A model generated the notes under the pieces. The model was not told the DNA's origin, ran no database searches, and saw only the letters and a list, made by a program, of their open reading frames with translations. From Chloranthus sessilifolius (taxonomy: Eukaryota; Streptophyta; Magnoliopsida; Chloranthales; Chloranthaceae), in NCBI GenBank assembly GCA_021018995.1, contig CM037588.1:79457765-79521764 (forward strand): 64,000 nucleotides of DNA. The letters run 5' to 3'. This document shows, piece after piece, positions 1 through 10,842 of the stretch (position 1 is its first letter; every line of letters starts with the position of its first letter). The position numbers and the translations under genes are program-made.

Positions 1-128
1 CTCGACCTACGCAAGCACGACCTATGCAGGCACGACCTATGCGGAACGACCTATGTATGGACCACCTAGGTGACACGACCTACGAAGGCACGACCTATGG
101 AGACACGACCTACGCAAGCATGACCTAC
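1..128. repeat. ~15-bp tandem array (CACGACCTACGCAGG-like)
   Basis: Degenerate repeats of a unit close to GCACGACCTACGCAG run from the window edge to 128 and resume at 407-470 after an inserted element. The same unit occurs at about 6457-6490 and 7325-7375. No coding capacity. It probably belongs to the LTR region of the retroelement that fills the first 7.5 kb. Confidence 0.8.
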
Positions 129-406
129 CAAGGATCAAAATTTCGGTTTTCGTTTCGGTTTCGGTCTTGCTCGAAACCGAAATTTTGACTGAAAATTTAA
201 AATTTCGGCCGAAAAGTTGAGGGCCAAGCCGTATTTATTTATTTTAATTTAAATTATCGAAGTAGCAAAATATCGGCCGTTAATTTGAAATTATCGGACG
301 TTAATATGCTACCTTGATACCGAAACTGAAATTTTGGAGATTTCGTTTCGAGGTCCATCGAAATTGATGCGTTTTGACCAAAATCTTGCCTAAATTTTGA
401 ACCGTG
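129..406. mobile_element. Small inverted-repeat (MITE-like) element in the tandem array
   Basis: The left end reads CAAGGATCAAAATTT and the right end is its near-complement (AAATTTTGAACCGTG at 392-406). The flanking 8-mers TGACCTAC (121-128) and GAACCTAC (407-414) agree at 6 of 8 positions, as expected for an aged hAT-type target duplication. The interior is a series of imperfect palindromes of CGAAACCGAAATTTT type. The ends resemble those of the CATGGATCAAAAT family at 25606, 27093, 29609 and 34007, but the interior differs, so this is a related, separate subfamily. Confidence 0.65.
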
Positions 407-1209
407 GAACCTACGTAGGCACGACCTACACAGGTACAAGCTACGCAGGTATGGCCTATATGGGCCATATTTAAAGAGAAAAAAAGAAGGGAGAGAAGGA
501 AGGAGAGACAAGAGAAAATAGGGAGAAGGAGAGAAAAAAAGAAATTATTTATCTTCCGTAAGAAAAAAACATTTTTGTGTCTTCTATTTTCTCTCATCCT
601 TTATTCATCTCTTCCAGAAGAAGAGACATTTTTTGTGTCTTCTATTTCTCCAATCATTTATTATATAATATTTGCGTATCCAAAAATAAGATATCCATAG
701 AACGTGCAACTCAGATTTATTACATAATATTTAAAAGAGACAAATAATGTGTATACAGATCTACATCTTATATTTATTCAAGAAAAAGACTCAATTTTTG
801 TGTCTACAGATGCCTCCTCGATTTTCTTTGAGCGCTAAAGCTCGAGGGAAATCAATCATATCATCAATTTCTCTCTTGATTATCACATCGCGTTAGTTAT
901 ATGACGGAAACTTGAAGAAATATTTGTCAAGTTATCGAATCTGGTAGATCCCTAGATTTTGATTGGATTCGAATACGGTTTTTTATTTCTTCGAAGATTG
1001 ATCAAAATAATTGAGTCCAAATTTCGACGGGTTTTGTAATAGATGTCTCGATTTATTTTTTCTATAAAATTTGATTAGAATGACTAAGTCACAATTTCGA
1101 TGGGATGTGGCAGATGACCTGATTTATACTTTGCTAGACTTGACCAGAACATTCGAATAAAAAATCTTGCGAAATTCGATCATAATGATTGAGTCGAATT
1201 TGACGGGTG

Positions 1210-2190
1210 CTATGTTTTAAATTCATTAAATGCTCTTAATGAAATTCATATGAGATTTGACCGGCTATCCTTGTCAAAATCTGAAATGGTGTCCGAGAAA
1301 AAATTGATCAGACAACCCTATTAGTATTGTAAAAATTCAAAATTTCTTAAATTGAATTTCAATCGACCATCGAGTGTGAAAGTCGTCGAATGATATGAAA
1401 AATATGAAATTTGATTGGCTATCCGAATCAAGATTTGAGATGGTCTCTGTTTATAAAATTGATCAAAAGACCAAATCAATATTTAAATTCAACTAAAATA
1501 TGTACGTTGAATTTTGATTGGGCATCGAGTTTAAAATCATTGGATGGCTCGATAAAATTTACGTGAGATCTGACCGGCTATCCGAATTCAAGATCTAAGA
1601 TGATCTCCGATGATAAAATCGAACGGATGATCAAATTACTATTTTTTAAAAATTAAACTAAAATATGTACGTTGAATTTTGATCGGGCTTCTAGTTTAAA
1701 ACTCATTGGATGGCCCGATAAAATTTACATAAGATCTGACCGGCTATCCGAATAAAGATCTGAGACGATCTCCGATCATAAAATTGATTCAAAGACCAAA
1801 TCAATATTTTTTTTTAAAATTCAACTAAAATATGTATATTGAATTTCGATCAGGCTTCGAGTTTAAAAATCATCTGATGGCTCGATAAAATTTACATGAG
1901 ATCTGACCGGCTGCCCGAATCAAGATTTGATACAGTCTTCGATGATAAAAAATATTTTTTAAAATTCAACAAAATATGTATGTTGAATTTTGATCGGGTT
2001 TCGAGTTTAAAACTCATCGGATGACCCGATTAAATTTACATGAGATCTAACCGGCTATCCGAATGAAGATCTAAGATGGTCTCTGATGATAAAATTAATC
2101 GCAAGACCAAATTAACATTTTAGAAATTCAATTAAAATATGTTGAATTTTGATCGGGCTTCGAGTTTAAAACTCATCGAATGACCTGATT
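1210..2190. repeat. Tandem array, units of ~140-170 bp
   Basis: Six copies of a unit containing GATCTGACCGGCTATCCGAA begin near 1252, 1411, 1565, 1733, 1902 and 2042, each also carrying a CGGGCTTCGAGTTTAAAACTCAT block. Spacing varies from about 140 to 170 bp and copies differ by many substitutions. No long reading frame crosses it. The degenerate extension from about 900 to 1210 and from 2190 to 2540 contains looser relatives of the same motifs. Confidence 0.85.
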
Positions 2191-2659
2191 AATTCTACAA
2201 AATTCAATCGGGCTATCTGATATAGAGTTTTAACAAGTACCAGGTCGGAAACTTATCGGACGACCCGATATGTAGTTTTTTGTAAAATTTGAATAAAATA
2301 ATTAAGTCAAAATCTGATGGCTCTGTAATTTTAGCAAAATCTGATTTAAATATCTAAAATTTTGACGGACTCTGTATTAGGTAGCCCGATTTATTTTAAC
2401 ATATTAGGATGGTCAGAATGATTGATTATAAATGTGACAATTGCATACTTTTGTTGAGTCACCTGATTCATTAAATATAAAATTTGATCGAAATAACTGA
2501 TTCAAGATTTTGACAGGTATCAAGTTACCCAATTTATTTCACAAATTGCAATCACATATTCTCATACTTCATTCTTGTGTGAATAATCCATATTACATAT
2601 GGTATACTTGAGTATGCTCTTTCACAATTTATTCTTGTATGAGTAGAGGGATACTTACA

Positions 2660-2990
2660 ACATAACTATCTATATATCCTACGTAGTTTTACCCTATGCA
2701 TGTAGGAGGTTACATGATGATGTACCTATGTGCGTATCTTATGCAGTTTAGCCTCATGCGGGTAGGAAATTACATGAAGATGATGCTGATGTACCTATGT
2801 AGGTATCTTATGCAGTTTAGCCTCATGCGAGTAGGAGGTTAAACGATAATGTACCTATGTACATACCTTACGCAGTTTAGCATCATGCGAATAGGAGATT
2901 ATATGATGATGATGATGATGACGTGCCTATGTACATATCTTATGCAGTTTAACCTCATGCGAGTAAGATGTTAGATATAACATACCTACA
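2660..2990. repeat. Tandem array, ~60-75-bp unit
   Basis: About five copies of a unit with GTACCTATGT, TATCTTATGCAGTTTAGC and CTCATGCGAGTAGGA blocks (starts near 2721, 2791, 2851 and 2923, plus a diverged first copy). Some units are extended by a short GATGAT run. No coding signal. Confidence 0.85.
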
Positions 2991-3411
2991 TATGTTCTCA
3001 CGTAGTTTATTCTCATACGAGGGGGGAGAGTATGTATATTTCATAAACGAAGCAACCATCGATAAGTGGTAGCTCATTTTCTTCTATAGATGTGAACCAT
3101 TTGAATGGAATGCACATATAGTCTTTTCTACTCGGGATTGAGCTTTTGGGCATTTTCGAGTGACGATCGTAGGTGTTAAACGATGAAGACAAGATCGTTC
3201 TTGAACGATCGATGTTTAAATTTCAAAGACATACGATATTCAAATCCGATATGCCTCCAGACTTTTTTGCATTTTGATCCTAAGCTAAATAAGTGCTTTA
3301 GAGGATCGAAATTCCATATTATCCTTTTGCCTCCAAGTCTGTTGGAAACTTTAGCTGATGACTGAAGTTTATATATGCATATATATAGATAAATTTTTAT
3401 TCCTTTTTGAA

Positions 3412-4833
3412 GCATTAGGTTAGAAACCTTTCAGTATCCGTAGCTCGTGAAGATGATTCTTCAAGCGTTTTCGAAACCTTTCCATGAAGAGGTATACTTA
3501 TATCCTTCTTCAAACCACTAAGGCACATTTGAGCTGCCTCCAGTTCTAAAATCTTTGATGAATAAAGAAGATTGACATCTCTCCATCTTGTGATATAATT
3601 GACAACCCTTTCATGTGGTTGCTACTCCATTTGTCATAACTCTGCAATCCCTACAAATCTCTGAATACTGAAAAATATCTGTAGGAACTGTTTTTGCATT
3701 TGATCTCAACTCGTTATCGAATTGGGTAATAACTTCGTATGCCTGGTGAAAGCTGGTCCTTCCAAGGTTTGTACGAATTGCCTTAGCAACAACGCACTAT
3801 TCTTAGCGGTGTCTCTGCATGCTGCGACGAAATGTGTTAGATGCTCTTAAGCGGAAGCACATCCATTGAAACGAGTGAATTTTGATTGTTGGTAGTCGGC
3901 CGGAAATGGAACATTGTCTATTTCTGGCGCGTAAGGCTTTCTATAAGACTTAGGAGTACTTTGAAAGTCTTTAAGATTTTCGGTTATCATATGTTGAACT
4001 TGATCCATTGATAAGATATCATTGATTTCTTTCTTTTGCTTTTCTCTCTCGAAAAGTGCAACTATTTCAGTGTCCCGGATACTGATAGCCCGGCATAGTT
4101 TTTGAATTTGCTCTAAAAAAGATACATTGTCTTCTCTAGAAACCATCATGATTGACATGACAGTAGGAGGTGTCATCATTATAGGTTCTGTTGAGATGTA
4201 ACGGGTTTCGTGGTGAAGGGAGTTCGAAGAATGAGCTTTATTTGAAGAAAACTTATCATCAAGTTTCAAAGATGAAATGATCATCTTGTTTGCCTCCAGA
4301 CGAGGTGAGTTGAATGACGATGAGTCATTGATTGCCTCCGGATGAGGCGAAGTTTCATTATCAGATGAAATGATCATCTAATTTGCCTCCAGACGAGGTG
4401 AGTTGAATGACGATGAGTCATTGATTTTCTCCAGATGAGGCAAAGTTTCATTATTAGATGAAATGATAATCTCATTTGCTTCAAGAGGACGTGAGTTGAA
4501 TGACGATGAGTCATCAATTGCCTCCGGATGACGTGAAGTTTCATTATAAGATGAAATGATCATCTGATTTTCCATCAGACGAGATGAGTTGAATGACGTT
4601 AAGTAATCAATTGCCTCCAAATTAGGCGAAGCAAGTGTTGTAACAATTCTCAGTATTCCTGTAGGGCTCATTGAGTTTGATCTGGGTGATTTTGCTGATG
4701 GAGTTTCAGGAGATTCATCCTTCGAGAAGAGGGAATTGAAATCTCCATATAGTGGGTTTTCAGTCGAAGTGAACGAATTAGGAGACACTGGTTCCTCCAT
4801 ATGAAAATGTTCTTCTAAGGTGGCATGAGCCAT
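3412..4833 (-). pseudogene. Ty3/gypsy gag-like gene, interrupted by stops
   Basis: Minus-strand translation starts at the ATG ending at 4833. The first ~150 residues are Ser/Asn-rich with a 31-residue repeat. The retrotransposon gag core follows, recognised by the FTRFNGCAS...HLTHF stretch near 3840, RQFVQTLEGPAF near 3760 and a YITRWRDVNLLY-like block near 3580, which is the usual gag order in plant gypsy elements. In-frame stops lie at 4378-4380, 3847-3849, about 3717 and about 3630, so it cannot give a full protein. No zinc knuckle or protease follows. It is the only coding evidence for the element occupying the first 7.5 kb. Confidence 0.8.
4270..4626 (-). repeat. 93-bp in-frame tandem repeat within the gag-like gene
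   Basis: About 3.8 copies of a 31-codon unit (consensus near MIISSNNETSPHPEAI then DSSSFNSPRLEAN) lie in the N-terminal part of the gag-like gene. The period is a multiple of three, so repeat number can change without shifting frame. Confidence 0.85.
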
Positions 4834-5090
4834 GAGGCTGGTTGAGTATCAGAGTGTTGCCTCCTTGGTTTGAGGGTATGCTCTCTCCACATGTTGATTC
4901 TTAGTTGAAGAGGATGCAATGCTCTTTTCATAAGTCATCTAGTTGGCTGGTAAGTTCAATAAATCTACTGTGTGGAATAACCAACGATTAAATGAATGTG
5001 TGCATGGAATAACTAATGATTAATCATTCATCACATTCAACTCATTTTCAAAGAATTCGTTTCGTTTTGTAACTTAAAGATGAGAGAAGT

Positions 5091-5110
5091 GGGTCCTACC
5101 GGGCGTGCCA
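5091..5110 (-). other. Candidate primer-binding site
   Basis: On the minus strand the motif TGGCACGCCCGGTAGGACCC follows the sequence ATTGTTTACAAATTTC. A TGG-initial, GC-rich block just inside an LTR is the expected form of a retrotransposon primer site, and it lies upstream of the gag start at 4833. I cannot assign the tRNA with confidence. Confidence 0.45.
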
Positions 5111-5649
5111 GAAATTTGTAAACAATAAATTTGCGTAGAATATAAATCCAACACAAATCTATCATAACAAATTTTTCCTAGCTAGGAGAGGGTTTGATTG
5201 TAAATGGCGGACTTTACACTTTCGAGTATCGTAATTGATTCCCCGTTAATTACATCAAAATCGAATACATCTGATTAAAAGCTACTAAAGAAAAGTAATG
5301 TAATTACATCTATGAAATAAACAAAATACATCTTATGTCTAAATCTTTATTAATATCTTCGTCTTCATTGTACGAGATGGACGTGCAGTATGCTTTCATC
5401 GTCAGAGACTCGGGCGATGTGAAATAAAGGACGTCAGAGATGAGAGCCTCTTCTTTGGAAGTTAGACCCATCCAATCAATAAACGTGGTCAAATATGGGC
5501 ATGAGGAGTTTGTGGACGAGTCTCATAATAAATTCATGCTCACTCGTCTAGAAAACGAATTCAAACACTGGATCCATTTCTGATGTTTGGTCATCCAAAG
5601 AATTAACACTTTTGGTTATGGGGTATCTACTCATCAAATTTCGTAGGAT

Positions 5650-6430
5650 TTAATCATCATTGGTTATTTTGCGATTATTTCACCATTAGATCATGTAATG
5701 ATCTTATAATACAATCATTTTAACGTAAAGTTAATGAATTCACCTTTGAATTTGACAAAAATAATGAAATTTGATTAATACATGATAAATCCACCATTGG
5801 ATCTTATTACAGTCGTGTATTATGACCGTTTGACTAAAAGTCAACTAGTTAACCGTTAGATTTGACCAGAATTAGAAGATTTGGTCAACATGTAACAAAT
5901 CCACCGTTGGATTTCGTTACGATCTCATATTATGATCGTTGACTAAAAGTCAACGAGTCTACCGTTGGATTTAACCAAAATCACAAGATATAACTAACAT
6001 GCAATAAATCCACTGTTGAATCTCGTTACGGATCTCTTCATGATCTCGTATTATGATCATTTGGTTAGAAGTCAACGAGTTCACCGTTGGATTTGTCTAA
6101 AATCACAAGATCTGGTCAACATGCAATAAATCCACCGTTAGATCTTGTCACATTCTCGTATTATGATCGTTTGATTAAAAGTCAACGAGTCCAAAGTTGG
6201 ATTTGATCAAAATCACATGATCTAATAAACATGCAATAAATCAACCGTTGGATCTCGTTACGATCTTGTATTATGATCATTTGGCTAAAAGTCAACGAGT
6301 CCACTGTTGGTTTTATCCAAAATCACTAGTTATACTCAACATGCAATAAATCCATCGTTAATCTCGTTACGATATTTTATTATGATCGTTTGACTAAAAG
6401 TCAACAAATCTATCATTAAAATATTTAATC
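5650..6430. repeat. Tandem array, ~115-bp unit
   Basis: Six to seven copies of a unit carrying ATTATGATCGTTTGACTAAA, AGTCAACGAGTC and ACCGTTGGATTT blocks, with copies near 5814, 5932, 6048, 6160, 6272 and 6380. If the LTR interpretation is right, the array is inside the LTR. Confidence 0.85.
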
Positions 6431-7324
6431 CACGGGGGGTTGCATAAGCGATGACCAGGGCAGGTATGGCCTAGGCAGGTACGACCTACTTATTTGTGTA
6501 TAAAGAAATTGAATTTTACCACCGTTAAAAATTTTTCGATCTCGAGGTTGAGATCCAAACCCTATATTTGAAGGAGTGATGACCCAAATCGAGAGGGAAA
6601 CTCTAATTTCGGGACGTGATGTAGGTATGGTAAATCTGATGGTTATAAGTCATTGTAGCTGAATATCTCGAGTGTCGGAGTCTAGAATCATTCTTTCGGT
6701 TCGTGATTGTAACCCGTATGAGTATCGAATTCGTGGTTGCAATCTGAGCCTAGTAAGAGTTATGCGAGGGGTTGTGCCCACGTAGTTGAACTATCTTTAA
6801 GCGCACATGAAATTGGGTACGTGCCGTAATATGTAGTCTCAAATTACAATCCTAAATCATACTTTGGTAAGAGTCATAACTCTTATCCTAAGCTATCACA
6901 ATTTGGCAAGGGTCATAGCCCTTATCCTAAATGCACCCGTATTAGAAACAGTTCGAATTCAAAACTCAATCCAGACTTAATCCTCCCGTACACTCTAAAT
7001 AAAAAAAAGAGGCAAAGGAAAGAATATCGGAAATACCTTAAGGTCTTTTGCAAGAGAATCAAAGTCGGAGACATTTTCGGCAGGGCTCTTGCATAAGAAT
7101 TTTCGGATCTGTAATAATGAGAACGGATTTGCTATTTATAGATTTATGGTAGTGGTTACGAGAGGTTATAATTCTACGGTTTCCGCAAGAGTTTTCAAAA
7201 GCAAGGGTTGTGAGGGCTGTGTGGGTCTTAGCCTTCACGCGAATTGAGAAAATATTCTCCTTCAGATATCTGGTCTATGCAAGTGGTTATTTGCTTAAGC
7301 GGAGAAAATAGAGGACCCATGTTC
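6431..7324. other. Non-coding retroelement-like sequence
   Basis: No gene, tRNA or clear repeat seen. It includes a short CACGACCT-type repeat at 6457-6490 and ordinary AT-rich sequence. It probably belongs to the LTR of the flanking retroelement. Confidence 0.4.
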
Positions 7325-7527
7325 GAATATGACCTTCGCAGGCACGACTTACGCAGACACGACCTACGAAGGTATGGCCTACGTGGGCCATATTTGGAGA
7401 GAAAAAAAGAGGGAGAGAAAGGAGGGACAAGAGAGAAAATAGGTAGAAAGAGGAAAAAAAGAAATGATCTATCATCCTTAAGAAAAGACACATTTTTGTG
7501 TCTTCTATTTTCTCTTATCCTTTATTC
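7325..7527. repeat. Direct repeat partner of 407-606
   Basis: Both copies contain the array unit, then GTATGGCCTA...GGGCCATATTT, a purine-rich GAGAGAAAAAAAG tract, CATTTTTGTGTCTTC and TATTTTCTCT-ATCCTTTATTC, in the same order and orientation. Homology stops abruptly at about 606/7526. They may mark LTR starts. Confidence 0.75.
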
Positions 7528-7930
7528 GTGGAAATGGACTTACAAATGGAGCCTATTTTGTTTGATTAAGCTTTAAGAGTTCTTTCGATTGGGAACCGAT
7601 CTTGCACCTTCAGAATAGATTGGAAGCGGTAGATCCTCCGGGATCAAACCTCCCTTTTTTGGCAGCCCAACACGTGTTTGACACCATTGTCTGTTTGAAC
7701 TCATTCCATACCTTTTCAGCCGTAACCACTTCGAGAACATTTCCCACTCTGTAGAGCTTAATCTCTCATCTTCAGGCTCTCTTTACATTGGCCGGTCCAC
7801 AGGTTCATCTTTCCCCTTCCAGTTCCGTGTGACGCCGATTCAACTAACAATTATGTTATGGGATCTCTGAGCCATAAGCGAAAGAAGGCATCAGTAGAAC
7901 CGGTGGATCATGCAGACTCAACATCTTGGT

Positions 7931-9200
7931 TCAATTGGGTAGAGAGGGGAAACACGAGATATTCATACCCCTACGCATAAGCACATCATGTGTGGGCAGT
8001 CTGTTGAGATAAGCTTTCCAAATTGACCATGAAAAGGAATGAACAAACTCTTTGTGCAATATGCTCCAACACCGAGGAAGTTCACCACCAACATCCCTTT
8101 TTGCAATTCCACGCAAAGGCAGTAGAGAACTCACCTGACGAGGAAGCACACCAACTGATTATGTCCTTTGCACCAGAGTGTTATATCTACATGCAATAGG
8201 GCAACACATCTAGGTGGGTGAGCTTTAAATCTGGTACAACTTGCAACTTGCACTCCAGTTCCTAAGCCTAGTTCAAGAGGTCTCATAGTACCGACAAAGT
8301 CGCCTAATCGGCCATCTTGATGCCAAGGATCAAGCCAGAAACTCTTATGTGCGCAATTACCCAACTTATGATGGATAAAGTCTTTGCAATGCTCCTGAGC
8401 TTTAAGCGTCCCTCGAAGCCCCAATGGGCACTGGTTGGAATAGACATCTCCCAAAGGATTCTACCCTTTATAGGGACGCTATGTACCCACTTAACACAAG
8501 CTTTCGACATCTTTGGAATAAAGCTTCCAATTTTTTTTCATTATAAACACCTTGTTGAACTCCATGTCGTTAATTCCGAGCCCACCTTCAAGTCTCAGCC
8601 AACATATCTCTTTCTTTACAACCGTCTAGCACTGTCCCATTAGAAAAACATCATAATGACCTCACATTCGTTAATCACTCTCTTTGTTTCCCAACCAACA
8701 ACTATATTAGTTTTTCTTTGAGTGGAGCACAATTGTTGTAATTCCACTTTATGGGGAGCATTGACAGCCCCAAGTAGTTAAGTGGAAAGGTTAGTATCAC
8801 TATTTAGGATTTGTAATAACCCCTCCATAGTGATAGTGAATAGGAGGGGAGATAGAGGGTCTTCCTGTTGCAGCGCATTAAGGACTTCAAAAAACCCATG
8901 CGGTGATAAATTTACCAAGACTGAGTAAGATGGCCCAGTAATACATGTGCGGTGATCCATTTACCAAAATCTGAGCACCCTCATGCTGTCAATCACAAAA
9001 TCTCAATGGATAGAGTCAAAGGCTATAGCTAAGTCAATTTCTTTTGAAGTGAAAATTGTGGACCAGCTCATGCACCAGAAGAAGGTTCTCTTGAATGGTT
9101 CAACCCGTGATGAAGGTACATTGATTGGAACTAATGAGTTTTGGCATTGCTTTGCTCATACACTTGGAGAGAATCTTAGTGACAGACTTTTAGTTGGTAT
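7931..9200 (-). pseudogene. 5'-truncated LINE (L1-type) reverse transcriptase remnant
   Basis: Minus-strand translation from about 9190 downward gives, in order: a block like ILSKCMSKAMPKLISSNQ, ITG.TIQENLLLVHELVHNF, EIDLAIAFDSIH (the RT motif-A region with DLxxAFD), ITGPSYSVLVN-SPHGFF, then LQQEDPLSPLLFTI (motif B, normally LRQGDPLSPLLF). Lower down, FSWSIWKAYLNRLPTHDVLMRRG at 7930-8050 is the zf-RVT region of plant LINEs. The YADD box is not found and the reading frame is broken by stops and shifts. No 5' portion exists above about 9200, typical of incomplete reverse transcription. No poly(A) tail or target duplication was identified. Confidence 0.8.
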
Positions 9201-10603
9201 TGCATAAAGAGATGGGCCTTAATTCATCAAATTTAGAAGCGACGTTCGATTTGGGGACCAAAGCGATAAAATTGCTATTAACTTGCTCAAGTAGTTATGC
9301 AAGGTGCAATAAGATTTTATTGCACCTTGCTACAATTTTTTTTAAAGTGCTTGTATTTTTCAAACGAGTTTCTTTCCCGGAGATAGAACGATATCCCCGG
9401 GCCTATGCATTCGAACGCATGGTTGAACCATGCATTCGAACCAGCTGGGCACCACATGGCTCCTAACCCGAGGATTGGGTGATACAACAACTTTCCCAAG
9501 GTCGATCAGATCCATCTAAAAAAATTAGAAAGGGTGCAAAATTTCAATGCATGGTTCAGGCGATGGATGAGAAACTTTGACTTGGGATTTGACAAAATGG
9601 TCCGAGAAATAATTTTTGTTTTTTCTAACTCGCGATCACGTGCCACATGGCATGTGATCTTGCATTTGAATGCACGGTCACTGTTGTGCGTCTGAATGCA
9701 TATTCCCATTTCTTATATGGGAAAATGAACGTATGTTTCCACTCATATGATCATCTATGGTATTTTCATGAAATTTTGAGTCATGATCATCTACGGCATT
9801 TTCATGAAATTGATACATGTTTTGGTGAAAAAATCTTGTTTAATTAGTCTATTATTGAGAAAGCCCTAAGGACGACTTTGATTGATGCTTATAGTTCCCT
9901 TTTATTATTTCACATTAAGTTGCTCTCTCACATTGCAAAGACTTTACGTGCAGAGTAAATAGCTAGCAGTACGCAGGGATGGGAGGACAACCTCTTCTAA
10001 CTTGCCTCGGTTAATGTCATCAAAGTCAAAACTTGGCCTTTACATGAGAGTTTAGTGTGCCTCACGAATCTTTGTTAGTGTTCCTGTAGAAAAAGTCCAT
10101 GGTGACTAGAAGAGGAACCGGCTCTTTGTCATTGTTTCTCAGTGTAGGTCACCAATAGGTTGTGGATTGGAGAAACTCTCCGCCTTGAACAGCCCCACAG
10201 CATCTCTCCCGGAAACCTTTTGTCTGGCGTTGGTGATAACATAACACTTTTGGTGCTGTTCGATTACAATGATTGATGCTAAACCGCTGGCTTGCGCCAT
10301 GTTTAGCTAGTCTCGCCAAGCTAGCCTCCGATTATAGGGAGGAACGACATCAAGTTATCAAATATAGGAGCTTACGAAGCTAAGATACATATTTTACTAT
10401 TTCTTTAAGGAATACTTTTATGATTATTGTAAGAAGGGGAACATGAAAACCTGCTTATCATCTTATGGCCTTAAAAGTTTTTTATTTTGTTATTTGGCAA
10501 TAATTTATTGAGTATGATTTTATATATCACCTTGTGCTTCTAGCATGGGCAAGACATATTGCAGATACCTTGTATCTGGTGATACAGCCTTGTCTATGTT
10601 TAC
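9201..10603. other. Intergenic or intronic sequence with a repeat remnant
   Basis: No host exon found. Positions 9400-9620 (CATGGTTGAACCATG, CCACATGGC, GGATTGGGTG, then CTAAAAAAATTAG) resemble 24466-24650, so this is probably a diverged copy of the inverted-repeat element there. The rest lacks recognisable features. If the kinase gene's upstream exons lie left of the window, this is intron. Confidence 0.4.
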
Positions 10604-10618
10604 TTTGGCACTTGTATT
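10604..10618. repeat. Left 15-bp target-site duplication of the LINE
   Basis: TTTGGCACTTGTATT is repeated exactly at 20080-20094, directly after the poly(A) tail of the LINE. Confidence 0.95.
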
Positions 10619-10842
10619 GGCTTTAAGGAATAACAAAAAATAGGAACCATGGTTTTAAAATGTGAAAACTAAGGGTTGAATTGAAAAAATTTGTCGGAAT
10701 GGCTGGTGCCGCTACAATCTCTCAGCGACCTGTTTTGGTGTTAAGAGTGGGAGATTGGATCTGTGGCCGGTGTCGGAATGTGAATTTCCAACGTCGATTG
10801 GTATGTCATTGACATGGGTGCAAAGCGAGTAGAGCTGATGGT

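Larger units (their letters stand above)
1..7527 (-). mobile_element. Decayed Ty3/gypsy-type element, possibly non-autonomous
   Basis: Read on the minus strand, the segment has a leader with a primer-site-like motif (5091-5110), a gag-like gene (4833 to about 3412), then about 2.8 kb of non-coding tandem repeats and no recognisable protease, reverse transcriptase or integrase. A direct repeat of about 200 bp (407-606 and 7325-7527, same orientation) could be the matching start of two LTRs; the other LTR would then run off the left edge. LTR homology is not visible over the rest of the putative LTR, so the boundaries are tentative. Missing pol plus long arrays suggests a LARD-like, non-autonomous element. 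Confidence 0.45.

Noticed and set aside
8317..8643. Plus-strand 108-residue frame
   Set aside because: Lies opposite the LINE remnant whose minus-strand motifs are clear; no domain on the plus strand.
1..10603. Search for upstream kinase exons (glycine loop, VAIK)
   Set aside because: No stretch encoding a GxGxxG or VAIK-like block with splice sites was found on the plus strand; the exons are probably left of the window.
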